64,000 nt of DNA, from NCBI GenBank assembly GCA_903928495.1, contig CAIYQZ010000062.1, positions 36,433-100,432 of the forward strand, given 5' to 3'. This DNA comes from an uncultured bacterium (GTDB taxonomy: Bacteria; Pseudomonadota; Gammaproteobacteria; Burkholderiales; Burkholderiaceae_C). A program made the translations under genes and the position numbers. Of this stretch, positions 25,290 to 35,471 are shown piece after piece. The notes beneath the pieces were generated by a model, which was not told where the DNA came from, ran no database searches, and saw only the letters and a list, made by a program, of their open reading frames with translations. Every line of letters begins with the position of its first letter. Position 1 is the first letter of the stretch.

Positions 25290-28200
25290 GTGTTCGGAAA
25301 AATCTCTTCTTGGCTGGGGCGTTTGAGTGTGGGGCGCAAGCTCATGCTCATCTATTTGCTGGACTTGTCGGCGGTCATCTACGTCTCGGGCATCCTGATC
25401 CACGAAAAATTCCAGTCCATCGATTTCACCCGCAAAGAGCTGGTTGGCACGGTGTACACCCGTGCGGTCAGCACCCAACTGATGGCACCTTTCCTGCCGC
25501 CAGCGAGTCGACCATCGACCGAGAAAGCTGCGCTCGACGAAACGCGTGCGCTACACGACGAGCTCTTGCACACCGAGAGCCTGTCCGCCGCATTCGCAGC
25601 ATCGCTGGATGCCATGCCGGCGCGGGGCGCTGACAACCCTGCGGCCAGCAATGCATTGCTGCGCGCGGGGCGCGAGCTGCTGACGGCCGTGGGCAACCAG
25701 TCCAACCTCATTCTGGATCCCGACCTGGACAGCTATTACGTCATGTCGCTGGCGGTGTTGCGTTTTCCGGAGCTGCTTCAAGTCCTGCACGACACGCGCG
25801 AACTGTTGTTGCGCACACCGGGGCGTGTGTCTGCCCAGGACCTGCGTGCACAACGCCTGACGGCGGCGGGCAGGCTCGACGCGGTGCTCCAGGGCATGGA
25901 GGCCGACTACAACCAGGCTTGGCTGGCTGGCGACAACCAGTTGCACACGCAGTTGCACGCCAGCCGCTAGGCACTCAAGTCCAACGCCCAGGCGTTTCTG
26001 GCCGAGGTGCGCTCCCTGGCAGAGCTGGACGACAGCACCCCGTCTGACCCTGCCCTGTGGCAGGTCCCCCACCAAGCCACTTTGCTGGCGCTGGACACCG
26101 CCTGGCAAACCAGCCTGGGTGAGTTGACCCGCCTGCTGGATGCCCGTGTGTCACACCTGTTTGGCCGCATGTGGCTGCACTTGGGCACTGCCCTGGCGTT
26201 GTTGGGCTGCATCCTGAGCCTGGTCTATGTGGTGGCACGCCAGATTGCCAAGCCCTTGCAAAACTTGGCAGACGTGGCCGACGAGGTGCGGCGCAGCGCC
26301 GACTACAGCCACCGGGCCCAATGGGACAGCCGCGACGAGATCGGCCGCCTGTTTTCGGCCTTCAATGGCATGTTGGCCCAGCTCGACCATGACCGGGTGG
26401 TTCAGCAGGAGCTGGCTGCGAGTGCCCGGGCCGCAGCGGCCCAGCGTGAATTGCTGGAGGCGTTCCCCATCCCCATGGTGCTCACTTCCGTACCAGACCA
26501 CCAGGTGTTGCATGCCAACGGCCCGGCCCAGCCGTGGCTGGCCGGACGCACGACCGACCCTTGGCGCACCGGGCTGGAGCCGTCGGTGCGCAACCGCTTT
26601 TTCCAGCGCTTGTCCGACCGTGGGTCGGTTGACGAGTTCGAGGTTCGCTGGCTGGGTGGTGTTGAACCGTCGTGGGCGGTGCTGTCGGCCCGGCGGCTCA
26701 ACCACCAGGGCCGCGATGCGGTGCTGACCGCATTCACACCCATCAACCTGCTCAAAACCATGGAGCAACGGCTGGAACTGTGGGCAAAGGTGTTCGAGGC
26801 GTCGTCCGAGAGCATCATCATCATGAATGCGCAGCGCCAGATCATCAGCGTGAACAAGGCGTTCTGCCGCAGCACCTCATTTGAATTCCACGAAGTCATT
26901 GGCGACGACATCGCCAGCCTGCTTGATGGCCCCGGCCCGGACTGGCCGGCGCTGAGCGACAAAGATGCCTGGCAGGGTGAAGTGCGCATCCGCAAACAAA
27001 CGGGTGGCAGCTATCCGGCGTGGCTGATGGTGTCGGTGGTGCGAGAGGGCGCCAGTAGCGGGCAGGTGGGCAACTTCATCGGTATTTCCATCGACATCAC
27101 GGACCGCAAGGCAAAGGAGGAGCGCATCCGCTTCCTGGCGCAACACGACGTGCTGACGGAACTGCCCAACCGTTCGCTGTGTCAGCAGCGCCTGGCCGAG
27201 GCCTTGGAGCACGCCGCTGTCACTGGTGAACAGGTTGCGGTGCTGTTCATCGACCTGGACCGATTCAAGCTGATCAACGACACCTTGGGCCACCACATCG
27301 GCGATGGCTTGCTGCGGCAGGTGGCAAACCGACTCTCGCAAGCGGTTCGGGCCGACGACACGGTCAGTCGCCTGGGCGGCGACGAGTTTGTGGTGATCTT
27401 GCGTCATGTGCTCGGCGAAAGCGAGCTGGACACCATCGTCAACGATCGTCTGATCCCGGCCGTGCGCAAGCCCATGGTGGTGGAGGGGCACAAGCTCAAC
27501 GTGTCCTGCAGTGTGGGCGTGGCCTTGTTCCCACGCGATGCCACTGACCAGGAAGAGCTGATGCGCCGTGCTGACGCCGCCATGTACGACGCAAAAGCCG
27601 CCGGGCGCGACACGGCGCGCTTTTTCTCGCCTGAAACCGACCAGCGCGTGCTCGCCCGCCAGCACATGGAGGCGCAACTCCGAAATGCTCTGGCAAACGG
27701 CGAATTCAGCCTGCACTTTCAGCCCAGGCTGTGCGCGCGTTCACGCCGGCTGGCAGGCGCGGAGGCGTTGTTGCGCTGGCACAACCCGGCGCTCGGGCAT
27801 GTGCCGCCGGGGGACTTCATCGGCCTGGCAGAGGAGACGGGGCTCATCATGCCGATCGGCCTGTGGGTATTGCAGGAGGCGTGCCGGCAATGGGTGGAAT
27901 GGCAGGCACTGGGGCTGGTGGCGCAATTGCAACTGTCGGTGAATCTGTCCGCCGCGCAACTGGCCGACCCGCAACTCGTGCCCCAGGTGTCACAGGTGTT
28001 GGAAGCCAGCGGCCTGTCGGCGCGGCACCTGGAGCTGGAGCTGACGGAGTCCCACCTGATGGACAACCCGGCTGCGGCACAGGCGCAGGTGTCTGACCTG
28101 AAGGCTTTGGGTGTGCTGGTGGCCATTGACGACTTTGGCACAGGCTATTCAAGTCTGGCCTACCTCAAACGCTTTGAAATTGACAAGCTCAAGGTCGACC

Positions 28201-28472
28201 AGTCGTTTGTGCGAGGCATGCTGGATGACACCGCCGATGCGGCCATCGTTCAGGCCGTGATCGCGCTGGGGCACACGCTGGGCTTGAAAGTGGTGGCAGA
28301 AGGCGTGGAAAACCTGCCCACTGCCCAGACCCTGGCAGCTTTGGCTTGTGACGAGTTGCAGGGCTACGCCTTCGCCCGGCCATTGCCACCGAGGGAGTTC
28401 GAGGCTTGGGTGCGCGCGCAGGCCCCCGGGTCGCCTGTTGAGCCCCGCGCAGACCGCCGCCGTCCCAAGTGA
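25290..28472 (+). pseudogene. GGDEF/EAL membrane receptor interrupted by an in-frame amber codon
   Basis: One frame runs from GTG 25290 (AAGGCAGG ribosome site) to 28472 and is broken only by TAG at 25968-25970 (codon 227). Before it: a membrane helix (MLIYLLDLSAVIYVSGIL) and a helical periplasmic sensor. After it: the rest of that sensor, a second helix (ALALLGCILSLVYVV), HAMP, two PAS-like segments, GGDEF (LGGDEFVVIL) and EAL (AEALLRW; IDDFGTGYSS). Both catalytic motifs are intact. CAG to TAG is the simplest cause. A restart at GTG 26007 would leave a one-helix protein that could still be active. Could also be a sequencing error. Confidence 0.85.
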
Positions 28473-28478
28473 CGTGCC

Positions 28479-28506
28479 GCCCGGTGCTGTTCGCAACAGA
28501 CCGGGC
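28479..28506 (+). terminator. Hairpin downstream of the GGDEF/EAL gene
   Basis: GCCCGGT / ACCGGGC outer stem and CTGTT / AACAG inner stem around a CGC loop, with one bulged G. It begins six bases after the stop codon. There is no T-run after it, so it may be a transcript-end stabiliser or a Rho-dependent stop, not a classical terminator. Confidence 0.5.
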
Positions 28507-28594
28507 TTGATGTGCATAAGCCAACTGTGGTGTGGCACACGTATGATGGCTTCGAGCGTTCACGCCGTCCCGACAACCGTCCACTTTCGCGCCC

Positions 28595-29464
28595 ATGAGT
28601 TCAGATCGCATCAGCCAAGAGCTTGACCAAGCCCGCCAGAGCGGCCCGCTGCGCGACATCATCGTGCCGCCCTGCCCGGAACTGCTGGTCGCCCTGAAGG
28701 CCGCCACAGTAACGGCCGATCCCGACATGGCGGCCATCGACCGCATTGCCGGGGCCGATGTGGCGATGTCGGCCGCCCTGATCCGCCAGGCCAACAGCCC
28801 GCTGTACGCGCTGGAGCACCCGGTGCATGCCGTGGGACAGGCGCTGACGGTGATCGGTCTCAAACCCGCAGTGGAGTTGCTCATGGGCTTTCTGATCCGG
28901 CGTGCCCTGCCCACCCACTCGCCCGTGCTGGCCCATTTCTGGGAAAACTCTGCCCGGCGCGCCTTGGCTTGCGAGCACATTGGCACGCGCCTGTATTCGC
29001 TGGAGCCCGGCCTGGCGCACAGCTTCGGACTGTTTTGTCACGTCGGCATCCCGGTGATGATGCAAGGCGTTCGCGGCTACGCCTCCACCCTGGCCGAAGC
29101 GCTGGCCCGCAAAGACCGCACCTTCACCCAGACCGAAAACGCCAATCACCGCACCGACCACGCCGTGGTGGGGGCCATCGTGGCCAAAACCTGGCATCTG
29201 CCACGCGACGTGGCGGTGGCCATTCGCCTGCACCACGATTTCACCTGTCTGGCAGATGCCACATTCACCGACACGGTGCGCAGCCTGGTGGCGCTGGGCC
29301 TGATCGCCGACCAGTTGGTCAATCGCCATGAAGGCGTGGCTGAGTCACGTGAATGGGGCCTTCACAGCCAGGCATGCATGGACCACCTTGAGGTGACCGA
29401 TGACGAAATCGAGCTGTGGGTGGACGAGTTGCACCCGCAATTCACGGCCGTGACGCTGGGCTGA
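28595..29464 (+). CDS. HDOD domain protein
   Basis: 289 residues. The HDOD fold (a catalytically degenerate HD-like helical domain in signalling proteins) is recognised from VPPCPELLVALKAAT, the IDRIAGADVAMSAALIRQAN segment, ALTVIGLKPAVELLMGF and ALACEHIGTRLY. There is no GGDEF, EAL or receiver attached. HDOD proteins take part in cyclic-di-GMP and stress signalling, mostly by protein contacts. It stands about 120 bases after the split GGDEF/EAL gene on the same strand. Confidence 0.88.
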   Translation: MSSDRISQELDQARQSGPLRDIIVPPCPELLVALKAATVTADPDMAAIDRIAGADVAMSAALIRQANSPLYALEHPVHAVGQALTVIGLKPAVELLMGFLIRRALPTHSPVLAHFWENSARRALACEHIGTRLYSLEPGLAHSFGLFCHVGIPVMMQGVRGYASTLAEALARKDRTFTQTENANHRTDHAVVGAIVAKTWHLPRDVAVAIRLHHDFTCLADATFTDTVRSLVALGLIADQLVNRHEGVAESREWGLHSQACMDHLEVTDDEIELWVDELHPQFTAVTLG

Positions 29465-29485
29465 CGGGCGTTTTGCCCAGCCGCG

Positions 29486-30391
29486 TCAGGCGGGCTTGCG
29501 GTTCACCATCACGATGCCGATGGCGACCCCCACCAGTGCCAGCACCAACTGGGCAGACAGCGGTTCGTCCAGCAGCAACACACCGAACAACAGCGCAAAC
29601 ACCGGTGTGAGGAAGGTGAAGCTGGCCATCTGTGTGGCCGGGTAGTGCCGCAACATCCACATCCAGGCCAGGTAGCTGGCAAATGCCCCCACGGCTGTTT
29701 GCAGGAACAGAGATGTCCAGGCCCATGCTGAATAACTCCAGCCCCAACGCTCCCCCAGCATCAGCGATATCACCGGCACCACGGCTGCCGTGACGGCCAG
29801 TTGGTAGAACAGGGTTTTTTCCGCACTCGCTTGCGTCAGCCGTGTGGTCCGCAGTGCCAGGGTGGTCAGGCCCCAGAGTGCCCCTGCCGCCAGGCCCAGG
29901 GTGTCACCCAGCAACTGGTTGCCCGTGGAGTGCCCAAACCCTTCGCTGAAGGCCAGCGCCACCGCTGCAAACGCCACGCTCAGTCCCACCCACTGCACGC
30001 CTCGCAGCCGCTCGCTCACCACGAACCGCGGCAGCAGCAGTGCCACCACGAAAGGTGAGGTGTACAGAAACACGGTCAGCCGCGAGGCCGTGGTGTATTG
30101 CAGGCCGATGTAGATGCAGGTGAGTTCTCCGGCAAACAGGCTGCCCGCCAGCAACCCTGCACGCAGGGTGCCGTCGCGCCCGAACAGCGCAATGCCCCGC
30201 CATGCGCACCAGGCCCACAGCATGGCGCTGGCACCGATGAAGCGCAGGGTGGCCTGCCACAGCGGGGGCATTTCGGCCACCGAGCTTTTGATGAGGATCT
30301 GCTGCAACCCCCAAAAGGCGCAGCAGGCCAACAGCAGGCCAATGGCCAGGCCATCCAGTCGGTTTTTGCGCTGGGGTACGGTGTGGGGCAT
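29486..30391 (-). CDS. EamA/DMT family transporter
   Basis: 301 residues with ten predicted membrane helices arranged as two repeats of the EamA domain (first repeat begins ACCAFWGLQQILIKSSVAEM; the second around LGLAAGALWGLTTLALR). Ends with short basic tail NRKPA. Members of the drug/metabolite transporter superfamily export amino acids, nucleotides or other metabolites; the substrate is not readable. It lies 18 bases downstream of the flavin reductase gene on the same strand. Confidence 0.9.
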   Translation of the reverse strand: MPHTVPQRKNRLDGLAIGLLLACCAFWGLQQILIKSSVAEMPPLWQATLRFIGASAMLWAWCAWRGIALFGRDGTLRAGLLAGSLFAGELTCIYIGLQYTTASRLTVFLYTSPFVVALLLPRFVVSERLRGVQWVGLSVAFAAVALAFSEGFGHSTGNQLLGDTLGLAAGALWGLTTLALRTTRLTQASAEKTLFYQLAVTAAVVPVISLMLGERWGWSYSAWAWTSLFLQTAVGAFASYLAWMWMLRHYPATQMASFTFLTPVFALLFGVLLLDEPLSAQLVLALVGVAIGIVMVNRKPA

Positions 30392-30409
30392 GGGAAAACG
30401 CGGGAGGTG

Positions 30410-30949
30410 TCAGAGCGGGTGCTCGGTGTAGAACTTGCCGCCGTGGTACAGCAACGGCGCGGCACTGGCCGAGCCCGTTTCCAGCGGCCCGGCACGGTGG
30501 CAGCGTTCCACCTCACCCACAAAAATGATGTGGTCGCCCTCCGCATGCTGGCTGCGGCTGAAGCATTCGAACGTGGCCAGCGCACCAGCCAGCAAAGGCA
30601 CCCCATGGTTGCCCAGGGTGTGTTCCACACCCGCAAAACGGTCAATGCCCCGTGCAGCAAACTGCTGGGCCAGGGACACCTGTGCGGCGCTGAGCACATT
30701 CACCGCGTAGTGCGTGCACGCGCTGAACACGGCCATGGTGCTGGCCGTGCGGGCCAGGCTCCAGAGCACCAGCGGTGGTTCCAGCGAAACAGAGTTGAAC
30801 GAGTTGGCCGTCAGGCCCACGGGCGTGCCGTCGGGCGCGCGCGCTGTGACAACGGTCACCCCGGTGGCAAAGCTGCCCAGCGCATCGCGGAACTCGCGTT
30901 GCGAAAAGCCGGGCGCCTGGGCGCGAAGGGGGGGGACGGGTGCAAGCAT
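30410..30949 (-). CDS. Flavin reductase family protein
   Basis: 179 residues from ATG 30949 (an upstream in-frame start at 30991 is less likely). The FMN-binding split barrel is recognised from FRDALGSFATGVTVVTARA, then GLTANSFNSVSLEPPLVLWSL and AGVEHTLGNHGVPLL, ending with HGGKFYTEHPL. These are the small NAD(P)H:flavin oxidoreductases that supply reduced flavin to monooxygenases. No partner monooxygenase is adjacent. Confidence 0.93.
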   Translation of the reverse strand: MLAPVPPLRAQAPGFSQREFRDALGSFATGVTVVTARAPDGTPVGLTANSFNSVSLEPPLVLWSLARTASTMAVFSACTHYAVNVLSAAQVSLAQQFAARGIDRFAGVEHTLGNHGVPLLAGALATFECFSRSQHAEGDHIIFVGEVERCHRAGPLETGSASAAPLLYHGGKFYTEHPL

Positions 30950-31033
30950 GGGTGGGCTCAAAGCAATGGAGGCCCATTCTCCGCGAAACACCCAGGCCCG
31001 TTGGGCCCGGGTGATAAAGGCAATTTATAAGAC

Positions 31034-31077
31034 CAAATGTGGCCTTGCCGCTTGTCTGTATTCAATAGTTTGCTATC
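31034..31077 (+). repeat. Dispersed GCCGCTTG...GCTAT repeat, copy B
   Basis: Core CTTGCCGCTTGTCTGTATT and terminal TTTGCTAT, closely matching copy A (6886-6927). It overlaps the last codon region of the 5'-nucleotidase gene, which is on the other strand. Confidence 0.6.
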
Positions 31078-32950
31078 AGGGCAGCTTGACGCCTGTCGCG
31101 GTGATCACGTTCTGGTGTGAGTAATCGGTGCGTGCAGGGCGGCCAATGCTGCCTTTGGCCAGCACGTAGTCCACAAAACTCTGCGTGTAGAGCAGGTAGG
31201 TGTTGACGTAACGGCCGGCGTTGAACGCAGTGCCCAGGGTGGTGTACCCATCTTTGCCCGACGCAATGAAGTCGTTGGTGACCAGCACATAGGTCTTGGC
31301 GGGGTCGATGGCTGTCCAGGCACCGGTGGTCTTGTTGCGCACCTGCACGTTGGTGAAGCGCTGGCCTTTGGCCTTGCTCATGTCCAGGTCCCAACGCAAG
31401 CCAGCGGCGTAGGGGTGCGAACCGTTGGACTGGGCCAAGTCGAGGTAGTTGGCTGTGGCGTCTTCCAGCGCGGCGACCACTTCTTTGCCGGTCAGCTCCA
31501 GCTCCACCAGCACGTTGGTGAAAGGCAGCACGGTGAACGCATCGTTCATGTTCAGTGGCTTGGCCGCCAGTGGCACGCGCACGCCGCCGGCGTTTTGCAG
31601 CGCAAAGTCGGCGCGTTTGGCGGCAGACAGGAACGACTCTGCCACCACCTGAGCGATGTCACTGCCCTGGGCCAGCGTGTTGGCAGTCTCGCAGCCAGCG
31701 GTACCGGCGCTGCGGTTGGTGCTTTCGCCGGGGGTGCGCACAAGGCACAGCGCCTGCGTGGCCGTGCCGATGGGCTTGGCTTTTTCGGCGGCCACCTGGT
31801 CGCTGTAGGTTTTCAGGGTGGCGGTGGCCGTCGCATCGGGCGTGACCACCTTCACCAGGGGCTGGTTGGCCGCCAGGTTGGCGATCAGCGTGGTGCGCAC
31901 GGTGCCTGACACGGTTTGCCAGGCGCCAGTCGCGTCTTTGCGCTTGAACTGGTCACCCACCACCAGCGTCGCCTTGCCGCCGCAGCTCTTGACGGCTCCG
32001 GCTTCGTTGAACTGGACGTTCATCAGGCCCATTGCCTTTGAGTATTCCCATGCCTGACCGATGCACACGGGGTCGCCGTTCTTGTTGGTGGCCACCGTGG
32101 GGTATGGGCCCGACGACGAGGTGACACCCACGGCCTTGAAGTCGCCCAGCAGGCTGTGCGAGTCGCCGCCGATGATCACGTCCACATCGGTCAGCTTGGC
32201 AGCCATGGCTTTGTCGAGGTCATAGCCCTGGTGGGTGATGGCCACGATGTGGCGCACGCCCTGGGCCTTGAGTTCGTCAATGGCTTTTTGCGCGGAGGCC
32301 ACTTCGTCGCTGAACACCGTGGTGGCCAGCGGGCGAGAAGAGTTGGTGGTTTTGCCAGCAATGGTGATGCCGATCAGGCCCACCTTCACGCCGTCCACTT
32401 CCTTGATCACCCAGGGCTTCAGGTAGGGTGCGCCGCCTGTCGGGGCCAGTGCGGTGCCGGTGGCGGGCCGTACGTTGCTGGAGATGACCGAGGTTTTGCA
32501 GGTGCCTTGGGCCAGCTCGTCCAGGAAACCTTTCAGCGTGGCATCGCCGTCGTCGAACTCGTGGTTGCCTGGGGTGAAGGCGTCGAAGCAGATGGTGTTC
32601 ATCATCTGGGCGTCGACCTTGCCTTTGAAGAAGGTGTAGTACAGGGTGCCGGTGTTGGCATCACCGGCGTGGATTTTCAGCAGGTTCTTGGTGCCGGCCA
32701 GCGACTTGAACAGCGCGGTCTGACGCGCAAAACCACCCAGCTCCACCTGAGTGGCCACGCCGTCGAGCGTCAGTTCGGTGGCGGCAAAGGCATCGAGCTG
32801 CGAGTGGTGGTCGTTGATGTGGGCCACATTCAACTCCAGCGGTTTGAATGTGGGTGCATCGTCACCGCCGCCGCAGGCGGCCAGTGCCAATCCGACGGCG
32901 GTCAAAACGGCTAAAGCGGACACAGTTCTCTTCCAGTGAGTGGTTTGCAT
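31076..32950 (-). CDS. 5'-nucleotidase/2',3'-cyclic phosphodiesterase lipoprotein
   Basis: 624 residues. N-terminal lipoprotein signal (VGLALAACGGGDD, lipobox LAAC). The calcineurin-like metal centre motifs AHINDHHSQLD, HAGDANTG and TPGNHEFDDGD lie in the first 150 residues, and the C-terminal 5'-nucleotidase substrate domain (LQNAGGVRVPL, NMNDAFTVLPFTN) follows, as in UshA/NadN. The enzyme hydrolyses extracytoplasmic nucleotides. Domain order and length match the family. A cysteine pair in CLVRTPGES and GCETANTL may form a disulphide. Confidence 0.93.
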   Translation of the reverse strand: MQTTHWKRTVSALAVLTAVGLALAACGGGDDAPTFKPLELNVAHINDHHSQLDAFAATELTLDGVATQVELGGFARQTALFKSLAGTKNLLKIHAGDANTGTLYYTFFKGKVDAQMMNTICFDAFTPGNHEFDDGDATLKGFLDELAQGTCKTSVISSNVRPATGTALAPTGGAPYLKPWVIKEVDGVKVGLIGITIAGKTTNSSRPLATTVFSDEVASAQKAIDELKAQGVRHIVAITHQGYDLDKAMAAKLTDVDVIIGGDSHSLLGDFKAVGVTSSSGPYPTVATNKNGDPVCIGQAWEYSKAMGLMNVQFNEAGAVKSCGGKATLVVGDQFKRKDATGAWQTVSGTVRTTLIANLAANQPLVKVVTPDATATATLKTYSDQVAAEKAKPIGTATQALCLVRTPGESTNRSAGTAGCETANTLAQGSDIAQVVAESFLSAAKRADFALQNAGGVRVPLAAKPLNMNDAFTVLPFTNVLVELELTGKEVVAALEDATANYLDLAQSNGSHPYAAGLRWDLDMSKAKGQRFTNVQVRNKTTGAWTAIDPAKTYVLVTNDFIASGKDGYTTLGTAFNAGRYVNTYLLYTQSFVDYVLAKGSIGRPARTDYSHQNVITATGVKLP

Positions 32951-33022
32951 GGGGGAGGGCTTTCAGTGGTTGAAAGCCCGCCAGCATGTGGCGCACCCGT
33001 GACAGGACCGTGAAACCCCGCT

Positions 33023-34348
33023 TCAGGCGGTGCGCGGCTCCCAGTGTGCCCGAGCTTTGGGCAGGTTGTAGAACGCAAAGTCCATGGCAGGGCGGCCACC
33101 GCTGATGAGTTCAGCCAGCGCTTTGCCGGAGCCTGCGCCGTGTGTCCAGCCCAGCGTGCCGTGGCCCGCGTTCACCCACAGCTTGCCGACTTTGGTGGGC
33201 CCCATCAGCGGGATGTTGGTTGGAGTGGCAGGGCGCAGGCCGCACCAGAACTGGGGGTCGCCGCCTTGCTCGGGTGTGCGAGTGTCGGCCACGCCGGGAA
33301 ACACTTTTTCAATGCGGCGCACCAGCATCTCGCTGCGGGTGCGGGCCAGTGGCGTGTCCAGACGCAAATCAAAACCGCCGAGTTCGATGGTGCCAGCCAC
33401 CCGCAGTTGGTTGCCCAGACGCGAAATGGCGCATTTCACTTGGTCGTCAATCATGCTGACCATGGGGGCTGCGTCCGGCCGGAGCAGTGGCAGCGTGGCG
33501 CTGTAGCCTTTGCCGGGGTAGATGGGCACATTCACGCCCACTTGCTTGAGCAGTGCGGTGGTGTAGCTGCCAGCGGCCACCACGAAGACATCGGCCTGCA
33601 ACTGCCGCAATTGGCCGCTGACGCGGTCGCGCACCTGCACGCTGCTGATCTCGCCGCCTGTCCGGTGCAGGCGCTCGATGTCGTGGTTCATCAGCGATTG
33701 CATGCCCCGCTCGCGGCAGAGGCGCGCCAGTTCTTGCGAGAACACGCGGCAGTCGCCGTGTTCGTCGGTCTCGGTGTAGGTGCCTCCCACGATGCGGTCG
33801 CCAAAGCCACGCAGCGCGGGCTCGATGCGCAGCAATTCGTCGCGGCTCACCACCTTGCGTGCCACGCCGTGGCGGCGCATCACCTCGGCGGCGTCGCCCG
33901 CATCGTCGAACGATTTCTGGCTGGTGTAGTAGTGGGCAATGCCTTTGGTCAGGCGGTGGTAGCTGATGCCGGTGCTGGCCACGATGTCTTTCAGCGCGGT
34001 GTGGCTGTACTGGCCCAGGGCGACCAGTTGCGCCACGTTGCGCTCGAAAGCAGCGTCCGTGCACTGTGACAGGAACTGCAGGCCCCATTTCCATTGGGCT
34101 GGGTCCAGTTGTGGGCGGAATTTGAGGGGGCCTTCGGGGTCGAACATCCACTTCAGGGCCTTCAGCGGCGCTTCGCGGTTGGCCCATGGCTCGCAGTAGC
34201 TGACCGAAATCTGCGCTGCGTTGCCAAAGCTGGTTTCCAGGGCGGCGTCGGCCTGTCGGTCCACCAGCGTGACCTCGTGCCCACGCTGCAACAGATGCCA
34301 GGCGGTGCTCACGCCGATGATGCCTGCGCCCAAGACGGTGACTCGCAT
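33023..34348 (-). CDS. dadA: D-amino acid dehydrogenase small subunit DadA
   Basis: 441 residues from ATG 34348. Begins with the FAD-binding motif VTVLGAGIIGVSTAWHLLQRG, continues with SVSYCEPWANREAPLKALKW, GGTYTETDEHGDCRVFSQEL, YPGKGYSATLPL and GLRPATPTNIPLMGPT, closing with NAGHGTLGWTHGAGSGKALA. This is the DadA pattern: oxidative deamination of D-amino acids (chiefly D-alanine) with electron delivery to the respiratory chain. It is divergent from an ArgP-like regulator gene across about 130 bases, so ArgP-type control is plausible. No alr/dadX gene is next to it. Confidence 0.93.
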   Translation of the reverse strand: MRVTVLGAGIIGVSTAWHLLQRGHEVTLVDRQADAALETSFGNAAQISVSYCEPWANREAPLKALKWMFDPEGPLKFRPQLDPAQWKWGLQFLSQCTDAAFERNVAQLVALGQYSHTALKDIVASTGISYHRLTKGIAHYYTSQKSFDDAGDAAEVMRRHGVARKVVSRDELLRIEPALRGFGDRIVGGTYTETDEHGDCRVFSQELARLCRERGMQSLMNHDIERLHRTGGEISSVQVRDRVSGQLRQLQADVFVVAAGSYTTALLKQVGVNVPIYPGKGYSATLPLLRPDAAPMVSMIDDQVKCAISRLGNQLRVAGTIELGGFDLRLDTPLARTRSEMLVRRIEKVFPGVADTRTPEQGGDPQFWCGLRPATPTNIPLMGPTKVGKLWVNAGHGTLGWTHGAGSGKALAELISGGRPAMDFAFYNLPKARAHWEPRTA

Positions 34349-34476
34349 GATGAAAACCCCACAAAAATTCAGTTCAGGAAGCGGCGAAGTATGAAAAAAA
34401 GTGGCGTGCAAGTGAAGCCAAATTAAACTGAATCGATTCCCATCACTTTGGCTAATAAAAGAAAGGGGCGTTGGCC

Positions 34477-35394
34477 ATGAGCAGTTTTGACCCGGATGCA
34501 CTCGAATGCCTGGCCGCCATCGTTGAGGAGGGCGGCTTCGAGCGGGCGGCTCAGCGCCTGTCCATCACGCAGTCGGCGGTGTCGCAGCGTCTGCGCTCGC
34601 TGGAGGCGCAGGTGGGCACGGTTCTCATCGTGCGCAGTCGCCCTTTGAAGGCCACCGCTGCCGGGCAATTGCTGCTCAAGCACACCAAAATGATGCGGCT
34701 GCTGCGCGCCGACCTTGAAAAAGACCTGAAAGAGCTGGCCCCCAGCTCCACCGGCAGCGGACGCGAGGAAGAGCGCATTTCCGTGGCCATCAACGCCGAC
34801 AGCATTGCCACCTGGGCGTTGCCCGCACTCGACACGCTGGCGCTGGCTGGCCTCCCGATAGAAATCATCACCGACGACCAGGACTTCACCCACGAGTGGC
34901 TGCGCGAAGGCCAGGTGCTCGGTTGTGTGACCTCCCTCAACCAGGCGCTGCGGGGCTGCCGCATGGAGGCCCTGGGATTCATGGACTACGTCGCCGTGGC
35001 GCGTTCCAGCTACGCATCGCTGCACTGCCCCAAGGGGCTGACGGCCCACCAGTTCGCCACCACGCCCTTCATTGCTTTCAACCGGAAGGACGACATGCAG
35101 CGCGAGTTTGTGGCGCAGGCGTTTGGTCTGAAGCGCGTGACGCTCAAACAGCTGTTTGTGCCCTCGTCTGAAGCGCAGGTGCGCGCCGTGTGCGCAGGCT
35201 GGGGGGTGAGCGTGTTGCCCCGGCTGCTGGTTCAGCCGCTCTTGGACGACGGCACCCTGGTGGACGTGGTGCCCCACCACCGCCAGCCTGTGGCCCTGTA
35301 CTGGCATTGCTGGAACCTCAGCAGCGGGGTCCTTGACAGTCTCAGTGATGCCCTGCGCACATCGGCGGCCCACACACTGCGAGCACCTGGCTGA
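34477..35394 (+). CDS. argP: LysR-family regulator ArgP (IciA)
   Basis: 305 residues from ATG 34477. The N-terminal helix-turn-helix ECLAAIVEEGGFERAAQRLS / ITQSAVSQRLRSLE (residues ~10-43) and the following VLIVRSRPLKATAAGQLLLK are very close in pattern to ArgP, the lysine/arginine-sensing activator of the argO exporter in E. coli. The C-terminal effector domain ends with LYWHCWNLSSGVLDSLSDAL. Divergent from dadA. The only LysE-type exporter in this window is 29 kb away, so a regulatory link to it is speculative. Confidence 0.88.
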   Translation: MSSFDPDALECLAAIVEEGGFERAAQRLSITQSAVSQRLRSLEAQVGTVLIVRSRPLKATAAGQLLLKHTKMMRLLRADLEKDLKELAPSSTGSGREEERISVAINADSIATWALPALDTLALAGLPIEIITDDQDFTHEWLREGQVLGCVTSLNQALRGCRMEALGFMDYVAVARSSYASLHCPKGLTAHQFATTPFIAFNRKDDMQREFVAQAFGLKRVTLKQLFVPSSEAQVRAVCAGWGVSVLPRLLVQPLLDDGTLVDVVPHHRQPVALYWHCWNLSSGVLDSLSDALRTSAAHTLRAPG

Positions 35395-35471
35395 GGACAC
35401 GCTGCATTGCGGCGCAGCTGGCGGCACAATGACGCGACCGGCTCACCGGTCAAGCCCACGGAGACTTTTGT

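Noticed and set aside
25968..25970. Amber codon as pyrrolysine or selenocysteine-type recoding
   Set aside because: No recoding genes or structure seen; a nonsense mutation in a non-conserved linker is simpler.
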